A DNA stretch of 64,000 nt. It comes from Sipunculus nudus. Lineage: Eukaryota; Annelida; Sipuncula; Golfingiida; Sipunculidae. Position numbers and translations under genes: made by a program. Positions within the stretch are counted from its first letter, which is position 1, and every line of letters begins with the position of its first letter. Shown one piece after another: positions 53,341 to 64,000 of the stretch. The notes beneath the pieces were generated by a model, which ran no database searches, had not been told where the DNA came from, and was given only the letters and a program-made list of their open reading frames with translations. Location of the stretch: the NCBI GenBank assembly GCA_026874595.1, contig CM049308.1, forward strand, positions 48,615,327 to 48,679,326, read 5' to 3'.

Positions 53341-56300
53341 CCCTGGAAATTCAGGGGTTTATTTCAGTGCTCATATGGAATTGTTCATAAGCTCATTAAT
53401 ACAAACAACAGATATTTTCGCACTAAGAACAATAAATCTGTACATGATTTTTAAGCGCGAAGCAACATACACATTGTATGATGAAATATGTAATGTTTAT
53501 ACAGTGAAACTATACTAGGTAAGTAGTACCCCCCCCCCCCCCATTGCCCTCCCCTGCTGTCTCCTATATTCATCAAAGGAGACATCGACGAGATGTGAAT
53601 TGAATATAGTGATTATACCTTACTTTAAAACAGAGGATTTATGTCATATTTAACAATAAATAAACTTCAGTTAACTACATGTCATTGAATGGCAAATAGT
53701 CATCTTTTAATTACAAATGTTTACATTAATGAGATCACAAAGGTAATTTTATATTTCTCATGATGATGTTATTTAAATAGAACCAAATATTCCAAAATTT
53801 TGCCGTATATATAAGGAAAGTATAAGATGTAATGTAACTATAATGATCTTCCGTGTATTTTTCATAAAAATTTAATTTCCCGAAATTTAACATAAGATCC
53901 GCTCCTGTTACACTTAGAAGATTTGGTGGAACTAATAAGAAAATGAAAATGTATTATCTAAATTTCATCTCTACCAAATTTGGTACTTTTATCACAATCT
54001 GAACAATTCTTCTGTATTTTGCCGTTAACCGCTGCACTAATAGCGATCACTCTTTGTCCGTCTGTCTGTCCGTTAACCAGGCACAAATCGTATCTGCTGG
54101 ACCTAGAACCTTGTAACTTGGGACTCTGAGAGGTCCATGAAAAATCTCCTTGGAAACCAGAAATTAGGTCTCTGTTACCCATATCCTTCGAGCTATGGGG
54201 CCCCAAAGTACCCCCCAGGATAGTAAAAAATTTCATACAAAAACTTCAATATCTCAATAACTATTTCCTCTATTTTTGAGACCTTTACGGATGCTGTCAT
54301 CTGTTAACGTGGCACAAATCGTAACAACTGGACCTAGAATCTTCATTCTCGACACACTGAGAGACCTATGAAAAGTCTCCATGGAAATCAGAAATTAGGT
54401 CTCTGTTACCCATATTCTTTGAGCTATGGGGCCCAAAAGTACCCCCCAGATTAGTCAAAAATTTCATACAAAAACTTCAATATCTCATTAACAACATCAC
54501 TGATGGTCATGATTTTTGGCATACATATTGATCATGAGATGTTTCATCAGTTTCTGCAGACTGGTGGCGCCACCTATATTTTTCAATTTTTACGAATTGT
54601 TTTCTCTATTTTTGAGAATTTTCAAAATGTGAACAGCTGTTAACAGGGCACAAATCATAAAGACTGGACCTAGAATCTTCATTCTTGACACACTGAGAGG
54701 TCCATGAAAAGTGTCCATGGAAACCTGAAATAAGGTCTGTGTTACCCATATCCTTTGAGCTGTGGGGGGCTCCCAATTACCCCCCAGAATAATGGAAAAT
54801 TTGATAAAAACAAACTGCAACATCTCAATAACTACAACACTGATGGTCATGATTTTTGGCATACATATTGATCAAGAGGTGTTCCATCAGTTCCTGCAGA
54901 CTGGTGGCGCCACCTATATTGTTCGATTTTTTACGATTTTTTCCTCTATTTTTGAGACTTTTAAGGATGCTGTCATCTGTTAACGTGGCACAAATTGTAA
55001 CAACTGGACCTAGAATCTTCATTCTCGACACACTATGAGACCTATGAAAAGTCTCAATGGAAACCAGAAATTAGTTCTCTGTTACCAATATCCTATGAGC
55101 TATGGGGCCCCAAAGTACCCCCCAGAATAGTAAAAAATTTGATACAAAAACTTCAATATCTCATTATAACTACATCACTGATGTTCATGATTTTTGGCAT
55201 ACATATTGATCATGAGATGTTTCATCAGTTTCTGCAGACTGGTGGCGCCATCTGTATTTTTCAATTTTTACGAATTGTTTTCTCTATTTTTGAGATCTTT
55301 AAAAATGTGAACAGCTGTTAACAGGGCACAAATCATAAAGACTGGACCTGGAATCTTCATTCTTGACACACTGAGAGGTCCATGAAAAGTGTCCATTGAA
55401 ACCTGAAATAAGGTCTCTGTTACCCATATCCTTTGAGCCGTGGGGGGCTCCCAATTACCCCCCAGAACATGGAAAATTTGATAAAAACAAACTGCAACAT
55501 CTCAATTACTACAACACTGATGGTCATGATTTTTGGTATACACATTGATCAAGAGGTGTTCCATCAGTTCCTGTAGACTGGTGGCGCCACCTGTATTTTT
55601 TCAAATTTTCACAATTTTTTTTCTCTATTTTTGAGACCTTTAAGGATGTAGTTATCTGTCAACAGGGTACAAATCTTAACGACTGGACCTAGAATCTTTA
55701 TTCTTGACACACAGGGAGACCCATGAAAAGTCTCAATGAAAACCTGAAATTAGGTCTCTGTTATCTGTTACCCATATCCTTTGAGCTATGGCACTCCAAA
55801 GTACAGCTCAGAATAATGGAAAATTTGATACAAAAGCTGAAGTATCTGAACAACTAATGCAGAGATCACCATAATTTTTAGCATGGATATTGATCATGGA
55901 GTGTTTCATCAGTTTCTGCAGATTGGTGGCACCACCTGTATTTGTTCGGGTTTTTTTTACGAATTTTTTCTCTATTTTTGAGACCTTTTAAGATATGAAC
56001 ATCTGTTAACAGGGCACAAATCATAAAAACTGGACCTAGAATCTTCATTCTTGACACACAGGGAGACCCATGAAAAGTCTCCATGGAAACCTGAAATTAG
56101 GTCTCTGTTACCCATATTCTTTAAACTGTATGGCTCCAAAATACCCCCCAGAATAATGGAAAATTTGATACAAAAACTGCAGTATCTCAATAACTACAAC
56201 ACTGATGGTCATGATTTTCGGCATACATATTGATCATGAGCTGTTCCATCAGTTTCTGCAGACTGGGTGCTCCACCTCTATTTTTTTAAAATTTTTACGA

Positions 56301-56537
56301 ATTTTTTTCTCTTTTTTTTTAAGACCTTTAAAGATGTGGTTATCTGTCAACAGGGTACAAATCGCAACAACTGGACCTAGAATCTTCATTCTTGTCATGC
56401 AAGGAGGCCCATGAAAAGTGCCTGTGGAAACTTGAAATTAGGTCTCTGTTACCCATATCCTTCAAGCTATAGGACTCCGAAGTATCCCTCAGAATAATGG
56501 AAAATTTGATACAAAAGCTCAAGTATCTGAACAACTA

Positions 56538-58354
56538 CCGTAATGTCTACTTGAATTCGTACAGGAAAAAATAATTATTTTTCTCAGTGTGCTAATTATT
56601 ATATGTAAAATATGAAAAATTAGAATATTGCAGGAGAGAAGATCGTCTGACACCTGAGAATCGGCGGTGGGCGATAATAGAGGATGTACGGCAACCCTCA
56701 TGTTAATTATTATTTAACACTTGTTCGGGAATATATGTGAGCGCTGCTGGTGACGAAAAAGATATCCATTATATCCTGTAACTGGCATTTTATAAACCAT
56801 ATATATATATATATAATATACAGGGTTTTAGCCGCGCCGGTCGGGGGTAACCGCGGGGGACGGCCTGTACTGCCGGCCGGAACAACCTAAACATTTGTAA
56901 CCAACAGACCGGCACAAAAGATCATAAAGATCGTCAAAAAATCCAGCTACCGGCAATGGAACTACAGTAATCTATTACCCCAAACTGTTAAATTTGTACC
57001 TCATTAGTATGTTTACAAATTTATTTGATCACGGCTATGGTGCAAACAAAATTGACAGGAGTCACTGATCACCTTAATATTACACATCAAATAAATTATT
57101 GGTAAACAAACAAGCAACGATCGGTTTCACAGTTTGGACATGAAAGGAAAACATCATTAGCAAGGGTCTCTCACGGCGTACATCGGTGCGTAGCATCATT
57201 AGCGGTAAGAAAATGGGCTATTGTTTTGTAATAATTCATGGCAACATTTAATTCATTGACTTACATATTTGTATGGATTTCAAAATACGCCCTTAAAAAG
57301 CAATGGTGATTTTCTCAGGGCGTTAATGAAATTTATTCCGGGTGCCACCTGGCGGCAAGTGAACTTATTACAGCCGTGAATATTTAATCTCACCAGATTT
57401 ATTTATTTATTTCAATAAATCAAATGTTTATTTTACACGTTTGGTAATTCCAGTGGAAAGAAAAAAATGAAAAATATATGGTTATCATATTTCTGAATTG
57501 AGACGGAGGAATAACATAAAAGGGGAAAAAAAGTGACAGGTTTGAACCAGGGGAATAAGGTTAACTTTCTAACTGTTCATGCGCCGCTATCCAATTGGCC
57601 ACAAAGCCAACGCGACAGATGTAAGTTTTTATTTGGGAGATTCTAATAAGATTCAAACAGCGGGGTAAAAAAATTTATTTCACGGACATTACCAGGATTT
57701 ATCAAATAAAAACTCTAGAAGACAGCGGTATATCCTTTGTAGCTGCGGTTCAAAGCAATCTGACGATCTCCATTTAACCTTTGATGTCTTACAGCACCAG
57801 GTCATGCCTGTGATCAGTGGTCCGTGCGAGGTTTGTCCCGAGTGGATTACCAGTATATGATCATCAGCTAATGTGATTTTTGTCCCAGTTACAAATCCTT
57901 CTTATTCTATCATTAAGTAAACAAAATATTACCGATTAAAACACATTTTTTTACGAGTTCTATTGTTCAAATCACATTCATGTTGTAACAAGTCTGAAGC
58001 AAAGATGGCCCATCGGTATCAGTTAAGTGACAGTTTTTCCTGTTTACAAACATGAAGTCGCAAATCTGATAAAATTGTTCCGATAAATTATCATGTTACT
58101 GTCACGCACTAGGACATAAAGATGTCTTGTTATCAGGTGAACAGCGTCGACATTTAATTCATCTCAGCATGCAAAGCCATTTTAATCATAGCAACATATA
58201 TGGTTCATACGGACCGCCGGTGGTCACCGGCAATAGCTAATATCGGCACCGTATGTTGGTGTACGAATTCATATATGTATTATAGAAAAATATGTTTCAG
58301 CAAATTTTTAGTGTGCGAACTAATGAAGGATACGAACTAATGTAGACATTACGG
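56538..58354. mobile_element. 1.8 kb TA-flanked non-autonomous DNA transposon
   Basis: Both ends read CCGTAATGTCTAC inward (56538-56550; complement of 58342-58354). A looser inner match contains GAATTCGTACA (56553 and the complement of 58262-58272). TA is duplicated at 56536-56537 and 58355-58356. The flanks join as 'gaacaacta' + 'atgtggagatcacc', the unbroken satellite monomer (compare 55850-55870). The CCGTAA start resembles the 1.4 kb element at 21303. The interior is less AT-rich than the flanks and has no transposase frame. Confidence 0.82.
57530..57610 (-). repeat. tRNA-like relic with A and B boxes
   Basis: On the minus strand TGGCCAATTGGATAGCGGC resembles the tRNA A box and D arm. 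About 45 nt later GGTTCAAACC resembles the B box. The acceptor stem and a clear anticodon arm are not convincing, so this is a tRNA pseudogene or the head of a tRNA-derived SINE captured in the DNA transposon. Confidence 0.5.
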
Positions 58355-58387
58355 TAATGTGGAGATCACCATGATTCTATAACAAGC

Positions 58388-58970
58388 TGTTATACACACT
58401 GTCTTGATGAACATAGAGAGCAACTCGCTTGTGAAGAGGACTTCTTTATTCAGCAACACGTAGACATAGCATTCTTCGTTCCCAAGCATGGACTGCCTGG
58501 TCACCCAGTATTCCACATACATTTGTACTCAAATGTAACCAATGGCAGACCACTACATGAGACAGCTCACTCCAGCCAGGTGGCCATAGCCATATTTGTC
58601 TCACCCCTGGCCTTCACAGGTACGTACAGTACCTGGGCATTTGGACATACCACACCCAAACATAGGTGTGCTATCCCCTACAGATGGCCAGTGGTCAGCT
58701 GTTACTAGTGTCCTAAGCGGACCTTGAATTTGTAATGATGAATTACTCTGGTTGAGAGTAAACAGGATTTATTAGCAACTCAATAGTACACTGGCACCTT
58801 TGTAGGGAGCAGCCCCTGACTTCTAGCGTGTTACTCTGAAGCGCAGATTTTACCAACAACTGCTCTTGCCGCTCATAGCCGTGACCTTCACCTTGGTGTC
58901 TCAGAAAAAGTATGGTCCTAAATGTTACACCTGGATTAATTTAAGTTTTTTTTCATTCTGAACCCCGACA
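58388..58970 (-). repeat. 3' long terminal repeat (~583 bp)
   Basis: On the minus strand the LTR starts TGTCGGGGTTCAG at 58970, a typical Gypsy LTR start. It ends about TATAACA at 58388, giving TG...CA termini. AATAAA lies at 58445-58450 (complement). The outer boundary could be a few bases further left, because the second LTR and its target duplication are outside the window. The 61-codon plus-strand frame inside is not a gene. Confidence 0.75.
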
Positions 58971-58983
58971 CTCTTCCCTGCTG
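58971..58983 (-). other. Polypurine tract
   Basis: CAGCAGGGAAGAG on the minus strand directly precedes the TGTCGGGG of the LTR, where plus-strand DNA synthesis of a retrotransposon is primed. Confidence 0.7.
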
Positions 58984-60687
58984 TCATTATGCGACCTCGC
59001 ATGATGCGAATACTAATTTACTGTCTTATGAATTGGCAAAACAATATTCTTATCCCCGAACAATGGAATATACTACATGAAGATCAGTTAAACGGGATGC
59101 TCACAGTAATAGACATAGGCCTGTTGAAATATGTTTGTCTGAGAAACAGAGTGAGAGTCCCAATGTACTCCCTGGTTAGATGATCATACATACAGCATAT
59201 AGTGAACAAGATTTGGTTTGCTCGCATATAGTACAAAGGATTTAACCCACTTAACTCCTGGAAATACAGTCCAGTAAAATAACAACATATGGCGCTGGTA
59301 ACTAACAACATGTTGTGCTGGCCACACAGTGCCACCATGCTTAATTCAGAGTGCATGTTTACCGATAAACAGAACTTGGGCACAATACCAAATCTCAGCC
59401 CAGCATTGATCTCTCTCTATAATACTTAGCAAACTACTAAGATGATAGTAATATACAATTTTATGAAAACTTCAGCTGAGGCTATAGCTCACTTTAACAG
59501 GTCTGTTATGACAATAATTGGTGTCAAGATATTTACAGAACTGGAGAACAGAATTAATCGCTTTTAGAACAGAACCTATGGACTTGTACACAATGTATAC
59601 AATTATGAAACTATAGTTCAACTACAATAATGAAGCAATAATCTGGAGCCATTCCAACCAGTTTGTTGGAGAAAACCCAACCTTATGGTTGACATGCAGA
59701 TTATCTTAATGACATATATAACCAGGTTAGTCATGACTAGAATGACTTGACTAAGATAGCTTAGGAACATGTTCTATAACTGTCTAGTTGAGACATGGGT
59801 ATGACTATGACTGTACGAGGAATACCACCTTCTGTTTAGTAATATACATTATCCTGGCCATGGCCACAATCTAATAGGAAAACATAAATCCAAAATGATC
59901 GTACATCTACTAAGAACTGCCTGAATATGTGAACTTTATACTCACAGGCATCCGTAGCATGTTACATTTGATCACATTGAGTGAAATCTTTACTCGGTAC
60001 TTGCAAGACAGTGAACCATCTTAATTAACACATCCCGATCCTTGTTGGCTATAATCAATCTGTATCTACCATACATACATGTAAAATTGATTCTAATCCC
60101 TCCTGTACAAAAACATGATGTTCACCATTCATATTCCAGTGATTGCATGCAGGAACCCGGGTCTTTGCCCATCATTACAATAGTTCAGTTTTACAATCTT
60201 CTGAATCTGATATCCAATATAATAAACCTGGAGTCTCATGGTAACATTGCTATAACACATAGCAATCCATTCTTCATTCCCATAGTTTATCAAACTCAAC
60301 CTTTTCCTCAACTGACATATTTTCGGGGGTAACTTATGCCTCATCCCTGGGGATGATTATACACTCATGACCGTCCACTTGAACAAACCTTAAAATTCTG
60401 CAGATACCATTACCAACACAGGTGATCTCTGATTTCAGCAAAACCACACATGCATTGATGTACATTCAAACCGATATATGTTATCCCATCAAGTTATTAT
60501 TTTCTCTGAATATACACATTTGTTCAATAATTCAGTACCAATATGAATAAATATCACCATACTCATATAAAAACATATTACATAATTCTTTGTGAACGAA
60601 AATAAGGATTTCTATGACATATTGCTTCTTGAATAACATAAATTCACAACAAAAAAAACATAGAGATAAAGATCTCTTTGACCTAGG
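58984..60687. other. Retrotransposon 3' non-coding region
   Basis: This 1.7 kb lies between the polypurine tract and the SGNH ORF. Frames of up to 99 codons (59084-59383 minus, 60042-60332 plus) show no domain. I see no envelope-type signal. Confidence 0.5.
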
Positions 60688-61293
60688 TCAACACTTGCTA
60701 TATTTATTGACCAGATGTTTTAACTGCTTACAGTACAGTTTCTGCCCTTTAGCTGTCAAATGACAACCATCAGCTATGTATTTCGGATAATTTATTGGAT
60801 CTTGAGCAATCGTGTGAACATTCTCTCTGTGTTTTAACTTTGGCTCCAAAAGTTTGTTGTACTTTTTAACCCTTTTATTGAGAGTACTCACTTTTAGTTG
60901 ATTTGCCCTGGTAAGACTAGTTCTTTGGATTATGGAAAGAAACACAATACATTTTGGGTTTACATTATGTTCATGTAACAAGTCTAAAAACTTCAATACT
61001 TTCTCTACAAGGCTAGATGGGGTGACTGACTCATCACATAAATCATTTGTACCAAGATCTATAGATAGGATATCAACTCTCTGACTGTCTAAATACCTAA
61101 AGTACCTCTGTGGACTGCTTAATACCTTATCATATGTGAGTCCAGAATACCCATCCAAAAATACTCTAGTGGTACTGGGTAGTCCCAGTGAGCTTGATAC
61201 AGAGACCTTGTCTCTACGACAATATATAAATGTCCTTTTTACAAAGGAATGCCCAAAGAGGTGGAAATAACACTCTGACATTATACAATACAA
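60688..61293 (-). CDS. SGNH-hydrolase-like ORF, third ORF of the retrotransposon (201 aa)
   Basis: Block I is FGHSFVKR (Ser16; GHS replaces the usual GDS), block II GYSGLT (Gly51), block III DLGTNDL (Asn83) and block V DGCHLTAKG (Asp175, His178). All four catalytic positions of the SGNH esterase fold are therefore present. The enzyme class hydrolyses esters such as acylated sugars or lipids. The ORF starts 224 nt after the integrase ORF, in the position where some Gypsy elements carry env. It has no obvious signal peptide. The ORF is intact, although the start Met is not firmly fixed. SGNH domains are known in ORF1 of CR1-type LINEs; their role in a Gypsy element is unknown to me. Confidence 0.8.
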   Translation of the reverse strand: MYCIMSECYFHLFGHSFVKRTFIYCRRDKVSVSSSLGLPSTTRVFLDGYSGLTYDKVLSSPQRYFRYLDSQRVDILSIDLGTNDLCDESVTPSSLVEKVLKFLDLLHEHNVNPKCIVFLSIIQRTSLTRANQLKVSTLNKRVKKYNKLLEPKLKHRENVHTIAQDPINYPKYIADGCHLTAKGQKLYCKQLKHLVNKYSKC

Positions 61294-61517
61294 TAATTCA
61301 TGACTGCATTAGAACAACACGGTTTCACCATAGCAACAAATCTAATACAAGGTTTATCTCAGCTGACTGTACTATGATACAGAGTAACATAACATGCCTT
61401 AAACTCCTCATAGCTCCAATCAACAAGTACAACCGCAGGAAGGTGGCAATGCCATGTCCCTCAACATTGACCAGCAATGAGAGAGCAACCAGCCATATGG
61501 GAGACATGTTGATGGAT
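61294..61517 (-). other. Junction between integrase ORF and SGNH ORF
   Basis: A 90-codon minus frame (61325-61597) overlaps the end of the integrase ORF and has a hydrophobic stretch, but no recognisable motif. It could be a linker exon or chance. Confidence 0.35.
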
Positions 61518-63998
61518 CTACGAGAAGACAGACCGAGGCAATCTATGTGGATTTGAATGATGTCCTTTATTGGACCTACCTGACACACGTGGTCCATCTA
61601 CAACATCAGTATCATCATGAAGTCCCTCCTCTAAAATAGAAGTATCAACCTGATCATCTTGATAAAACATAATATGAAAGAACTGGTCTCCCTCCTCCTC
61701 AGATTCCACAGATTCAGATATCCCTGGCTGAATATCCTTTATCTCACTAATGGACTGGGTACCATTCCCTAGGTCCCCTCCCTGTGACCTTGGGTCATGT
61801 ATTAAGAGTTTCCTATTTACATTCTTGACTTGACCTCCCATAGCAGGACGAATTGAGTACACATTACCCTGAACATTTGTAACTACATATGACTCCTCAT
61901 GGAATTTATTCTGTAACTTATGTCTTCCCTCAAAGGCACATTTCTGTAAGAGGACTCTCTCTCCTATTTGAAATGAATCATCCTGGGCTTTCCTGTCATA
62001 CCTGATTTTATCCTTATCGGCGGCTTTCCGCATCCTCCCTTCAACTATCTGGTGGGCCTTCTGCAACACATCAGCCTGTGTCTGCACAAAATTTTCATCC
62101 CAGTTAATTCCAGTGTTGTTCAACAAATGATCTATGGGTATAGTTGGCTCTCTACCATACAGCAGTGTGTGGGGGGCTACACCAGTGGTGCTATGGGGTG
62201 TGGAGTTATAAACATACACCAGGTGTTTCAATAGATCTGGCCAGTTCCTTCGCTCCTTGGTGGGAAGAGATTTAATCAGGTTACATAGAGTGGAGTTGTA
62301 TCTCTCAGTGACGGCATTTCCCTGTGCATGATAAACAGTGGTGCGACTCTTTTTAACTCCATATAATTTACATAGCTCAGCTATCACCTTGCTCTCAAAA
62401 TTCCTAGCACAATCGGAGTGAAGCCTAACAGGAATGCCATAGACTGAACACCACTGATCTCTCAGGACTTGGGCTACTGTCTCTGCTGTTTGGTTGCGAC
62501 ATGGTATAGCTTGTGCATATTTAGTGTATGCATCTGTTAGGACCAAAACATCCTCGAATCCTCCCTTACCTCTGTCTAATTTGAGGAAATCCATAGCGAC
62601 TAGCTCCAATGGTCTAAATGCTAACAGGTGTTCCATAGGGGGTCTAACTCTTGGGGTTGGTGACTTAGCCACTTTACACTGGAAGCATGCTCTGACATAA
62701 TCCTTCACCTGCCGTGACATTCCTGGCCAAAAACATCTCCTTTTTAACAGGGAAGTGGTACGATTGACACCTTGGTGCCCCCACTGATCATGGACAGACT
62801 GTAACAAGATAGGACGAAGCTGGGATGGGGATAACATTTGTCTTACTGTACCAGTCACTGGATCCTGGATTTCTCTGTATAAAATACCATGATGTTCAGC
62901 CAGATTAGGCCATTCTCTGAGCCATACTTTTAAATCAGGTGAAATAGCAGTACCATAATCACCCTCATCCCCAGGTTTCCAGTTCTGCTCCCATAAGGAC
63001 CACAATTTGCCCAGCAATGGGTCGTTTTGCTGCATTTCTGCTAGCTGCTGATGGTTGTAAGTTGGAAGAATATTTGATATTTCAGCAACTTCAGTCATTG
63101 ACACTGGCTTGGTGACTCCAGTCTTATTATTATCCCACAGTGTATCTGTGACTGTACTGACAGTAGCCGACTGAACAGCTACCTGTGCATCTTCAGTGCT
63201 CATGCTGGAAGGGTACCGACTCAAGGCATCAGCACATCTATTTGATTTACCAGACCTGAATCTCACTTCCAAATCAAATGGAGCAAGCTGTGCCAGCCAC
63301 CTCTGTTCAGTTGCACCCAGTTTAGCATTATCTAAGTGTGACAGTGGGTTGTTATCTGTCAACACTATGACATGGGATCCTAACAAGTAATCTCTGAACT
63401 TATGAGCCACGGCCCATATCAAGGCTAATCATTCCAGCTTAAAGCTGGAATAATCTGGATAATTCTTTTCAGCCGCTTTTAAGGTCCTACTTGCATATGC
63501 AATGGGATGGAGTGCTCCACTAGCATCAAATTGACTTAAACAGGCACCAAGTCCCTGCAATGATGCATCTACTTCCACCACAAAATCTTGTGAGAAGTCT
63601 GGGTACTTAAGTACTGGTGTAGTGATCAGGGCCTGCTTAATCTTGTCAAATGATGAGTCAGCCTCCTTGCTCCATGATAATGGACTGGGGGGCTTCCCTG
63701 CTTTGTGAGAGGCATCACTCAGAAGTTGGTTTAGTGGGGCAACAACACTGGAAAACCCAGGCACAAACCGCCTGTAATATGAGGCTAATCCCAAAAAGGA
63801 CCGTAATTGCTCTGACGTTTGGGGAATTGGCCAATCCTTGACCTTGTCAACTTTACCTGGATCTACGGCAATGCCTTGGCTGCTCACCACATGTCCTAAG
63901 TACAGCAAGGAATCTTTAAAGAAACTACACTTCTTACTGTTCAATTTCAACCCATGCTGAATGAGCCTTTCTAAGACTCTATCTAGTCTTTCTATGTG
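61518..63998 (-). pseudogene. Gypsy pol: RT C-terminus, RNase H and integrase, with one in-frame TGA
   Basis: From the window edge the frame reads the RT thumb (LGHVVSSQGIAVDPGKV, SFLGLASYYRRFVPGFSSV) and RNase H (VEVDASLQGLGACLSQ, SSFKLE, then TGA at 63427-63429). It continues in the same frame with LALIWAV, LTDNNPLSH and ADALSR. In the part after the Met at 63422, numbered from that Met, the integrase zinc finger is H211, H216, C246 and C249. The catalytic triad is D278, D337 and E373, with the D,D(35)E spacing of retroviral-type integrases. The C-terminus ends PHRLPRSVFS. The RT active site lies outside the window. The TGA lies just after the RNase H glutamate. Without readthrough, integrase would not be made as a fusion with RT. 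Confidence 0.9.
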
Positions 63999-64000
63999 GG

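Larger units (their letters stand above)
49723..54040. mobile_element. 4.3 kb terminal-inverted-repeat element, TA target duplication
   Basis: The left end TAGTGCGGCGGCTAA... AAAATTGTTCAAATTGTGAT AAAAGTACCATATTTGG matches the complement of the right end TTAGTGCAGCGGTTAA... AGAATTGTTCAGATTGTGAT AAAAGTACCAAATTTGG. This is roughly 65 bp with a ~10 bp length difference. TA lies at 49721-49722 and 54041-54042, and joining the flanks restores the unbroken family-1 3' end. The interior holds 145 bp tandem repeats (50310-51118) and a dead LINE (51118-53115). No transposase was recognised, so it is non-autonomous. Superfamily uncertain. Confidence 0.75.
49685..56537 (-). mobile_element. Family-1 satellite-bearing element, minus orientation, split by a 4.3 kb insert
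   Basis: The 3' hairpin is at 49691-49719. The expected next bases ('tagcgatcactctttgtccg', compare the complement of 14010-14030) appear only at 54041, after the insert 49723-54040. From 54041 come a GACAGACAGACGG tract and about seven monomers. GGTGGCGCCACC or a variant lies at 54563, 54903, 55241, 55580, 55925 and 56269, a period of 338-345 bp. The array is broken at 56538 by another insertion, its sequence continues at 58355-58380, and it is then lost at the LTR element. No 5' end is visible. Confidence 0.75.
58388..64000 (-). mobile_element. Ty3/Gypsy LTR retrotransposon, 3' two-thirds (5' end outside window)
   Basis: In minus-strand order it has the C-terminal half of reverse transcriptase (from the window edge), RNase H, integrase, an SGNH-esterase ORF, a 1.7 kb non-coding stretch, a polypurine tract and the 3' LTR. 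The RT-RH-IN order identifies Ty3/Gypsy (Metaviridae-type) rather than Copia. It lies in the broken family-1 satellite array and is one of the youngest insertions, since only one stop interrupts its coding region here. Confidence 0.9.

Noticed and set aside
59084-59383. 99-codon minus frame between LTR and SGNH ORF, considered as an envelope fragment
   Set aside because: No signal peptide, no clear transmembrane anchor pattern and no recognisable fusion-protein features. Treated as chance.

Overview
This window comes from an animal genome. The only conserved host gene is split into short exons with GT-AG introns, and everything else is transposon-derived. The dominant repeats are rolling-circle-type elements with internal satellite monomers, a (GACA/GACG)n tract and a 3' hairpin. 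They resemble the pearl/HINE (Helentron-associated) elements described from molluscs, so a marine bivalve or related lophotrochozoan is the best guess. That assignment is inference.

Host gene: the minus strand carries the 5' part of ERCC2/XPD, the TFIIH 5'-3' DNA helicase. Exon 1 is at 36645-36649, followed by 34107-34206, 28529-28606, 24128-24190, 5999-6112 and 5589-5705, and the start of exon 7 is at 1-34. Splice phases join perfectly into 170 residues. Walker A lysine 48 and Fe-S cysteines 116, 134 and 155 fall at the same numbers as in human XPD. The window does not contain the rest of the protein.

Introns (35-36644): intron 4 (18 kb), intron 6 (5.5 kb), intron 3 (4.3 kb) and intron 2 (5.5 kb) are filled with at least five families of non-autonomous elements. 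Each has a recognisable 5' end, tandem 140-340 bp monomers and a 3' hairpin. A short palindrome, in full CAGGTGGCGCCACCTG, recurs once or more per monomer in otherwise unrelated monomers. Some elements are nested: a family-5 element (17530-23926) holds a family-1 element (18099-23745), which holds a 1.6 kb family-2 element (18726-20329) and a 1.4 kb TA-flanked pogo-like MITE (21303-22712). Two decayed LINE fragments are at 24694-25175 and 33060-33960.

Upstream of ERCC2 (36650-49000): promoter region, a possible divergent first exon, a 96 bp hairpin MITE, a pair of CRE motifs, several local duplications and two further element families (44693-45836 plus, 46105-46648 minus). No protein-coding gene is recognisable here.

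Right part (49073-64000): minus-strand family-1 elements. One is interrupted by a 4.3 kb TA-flanked terminal-inverted-repeat element (49723-54040) that contains a dead LINE. It is interrupted again by a 1.8 kb TA-flanked element (56538-58354), and it is abutted by a Ty3/Gypsy LTR retrotransposon (58388 to beyond the window end, minus). The retrotransposon has an LTR, a polypurine tract, a reverse transcriptase/RNase H/integrase frame broken by one TGA, and an SGNH-esterase ORF downstream of integrase.
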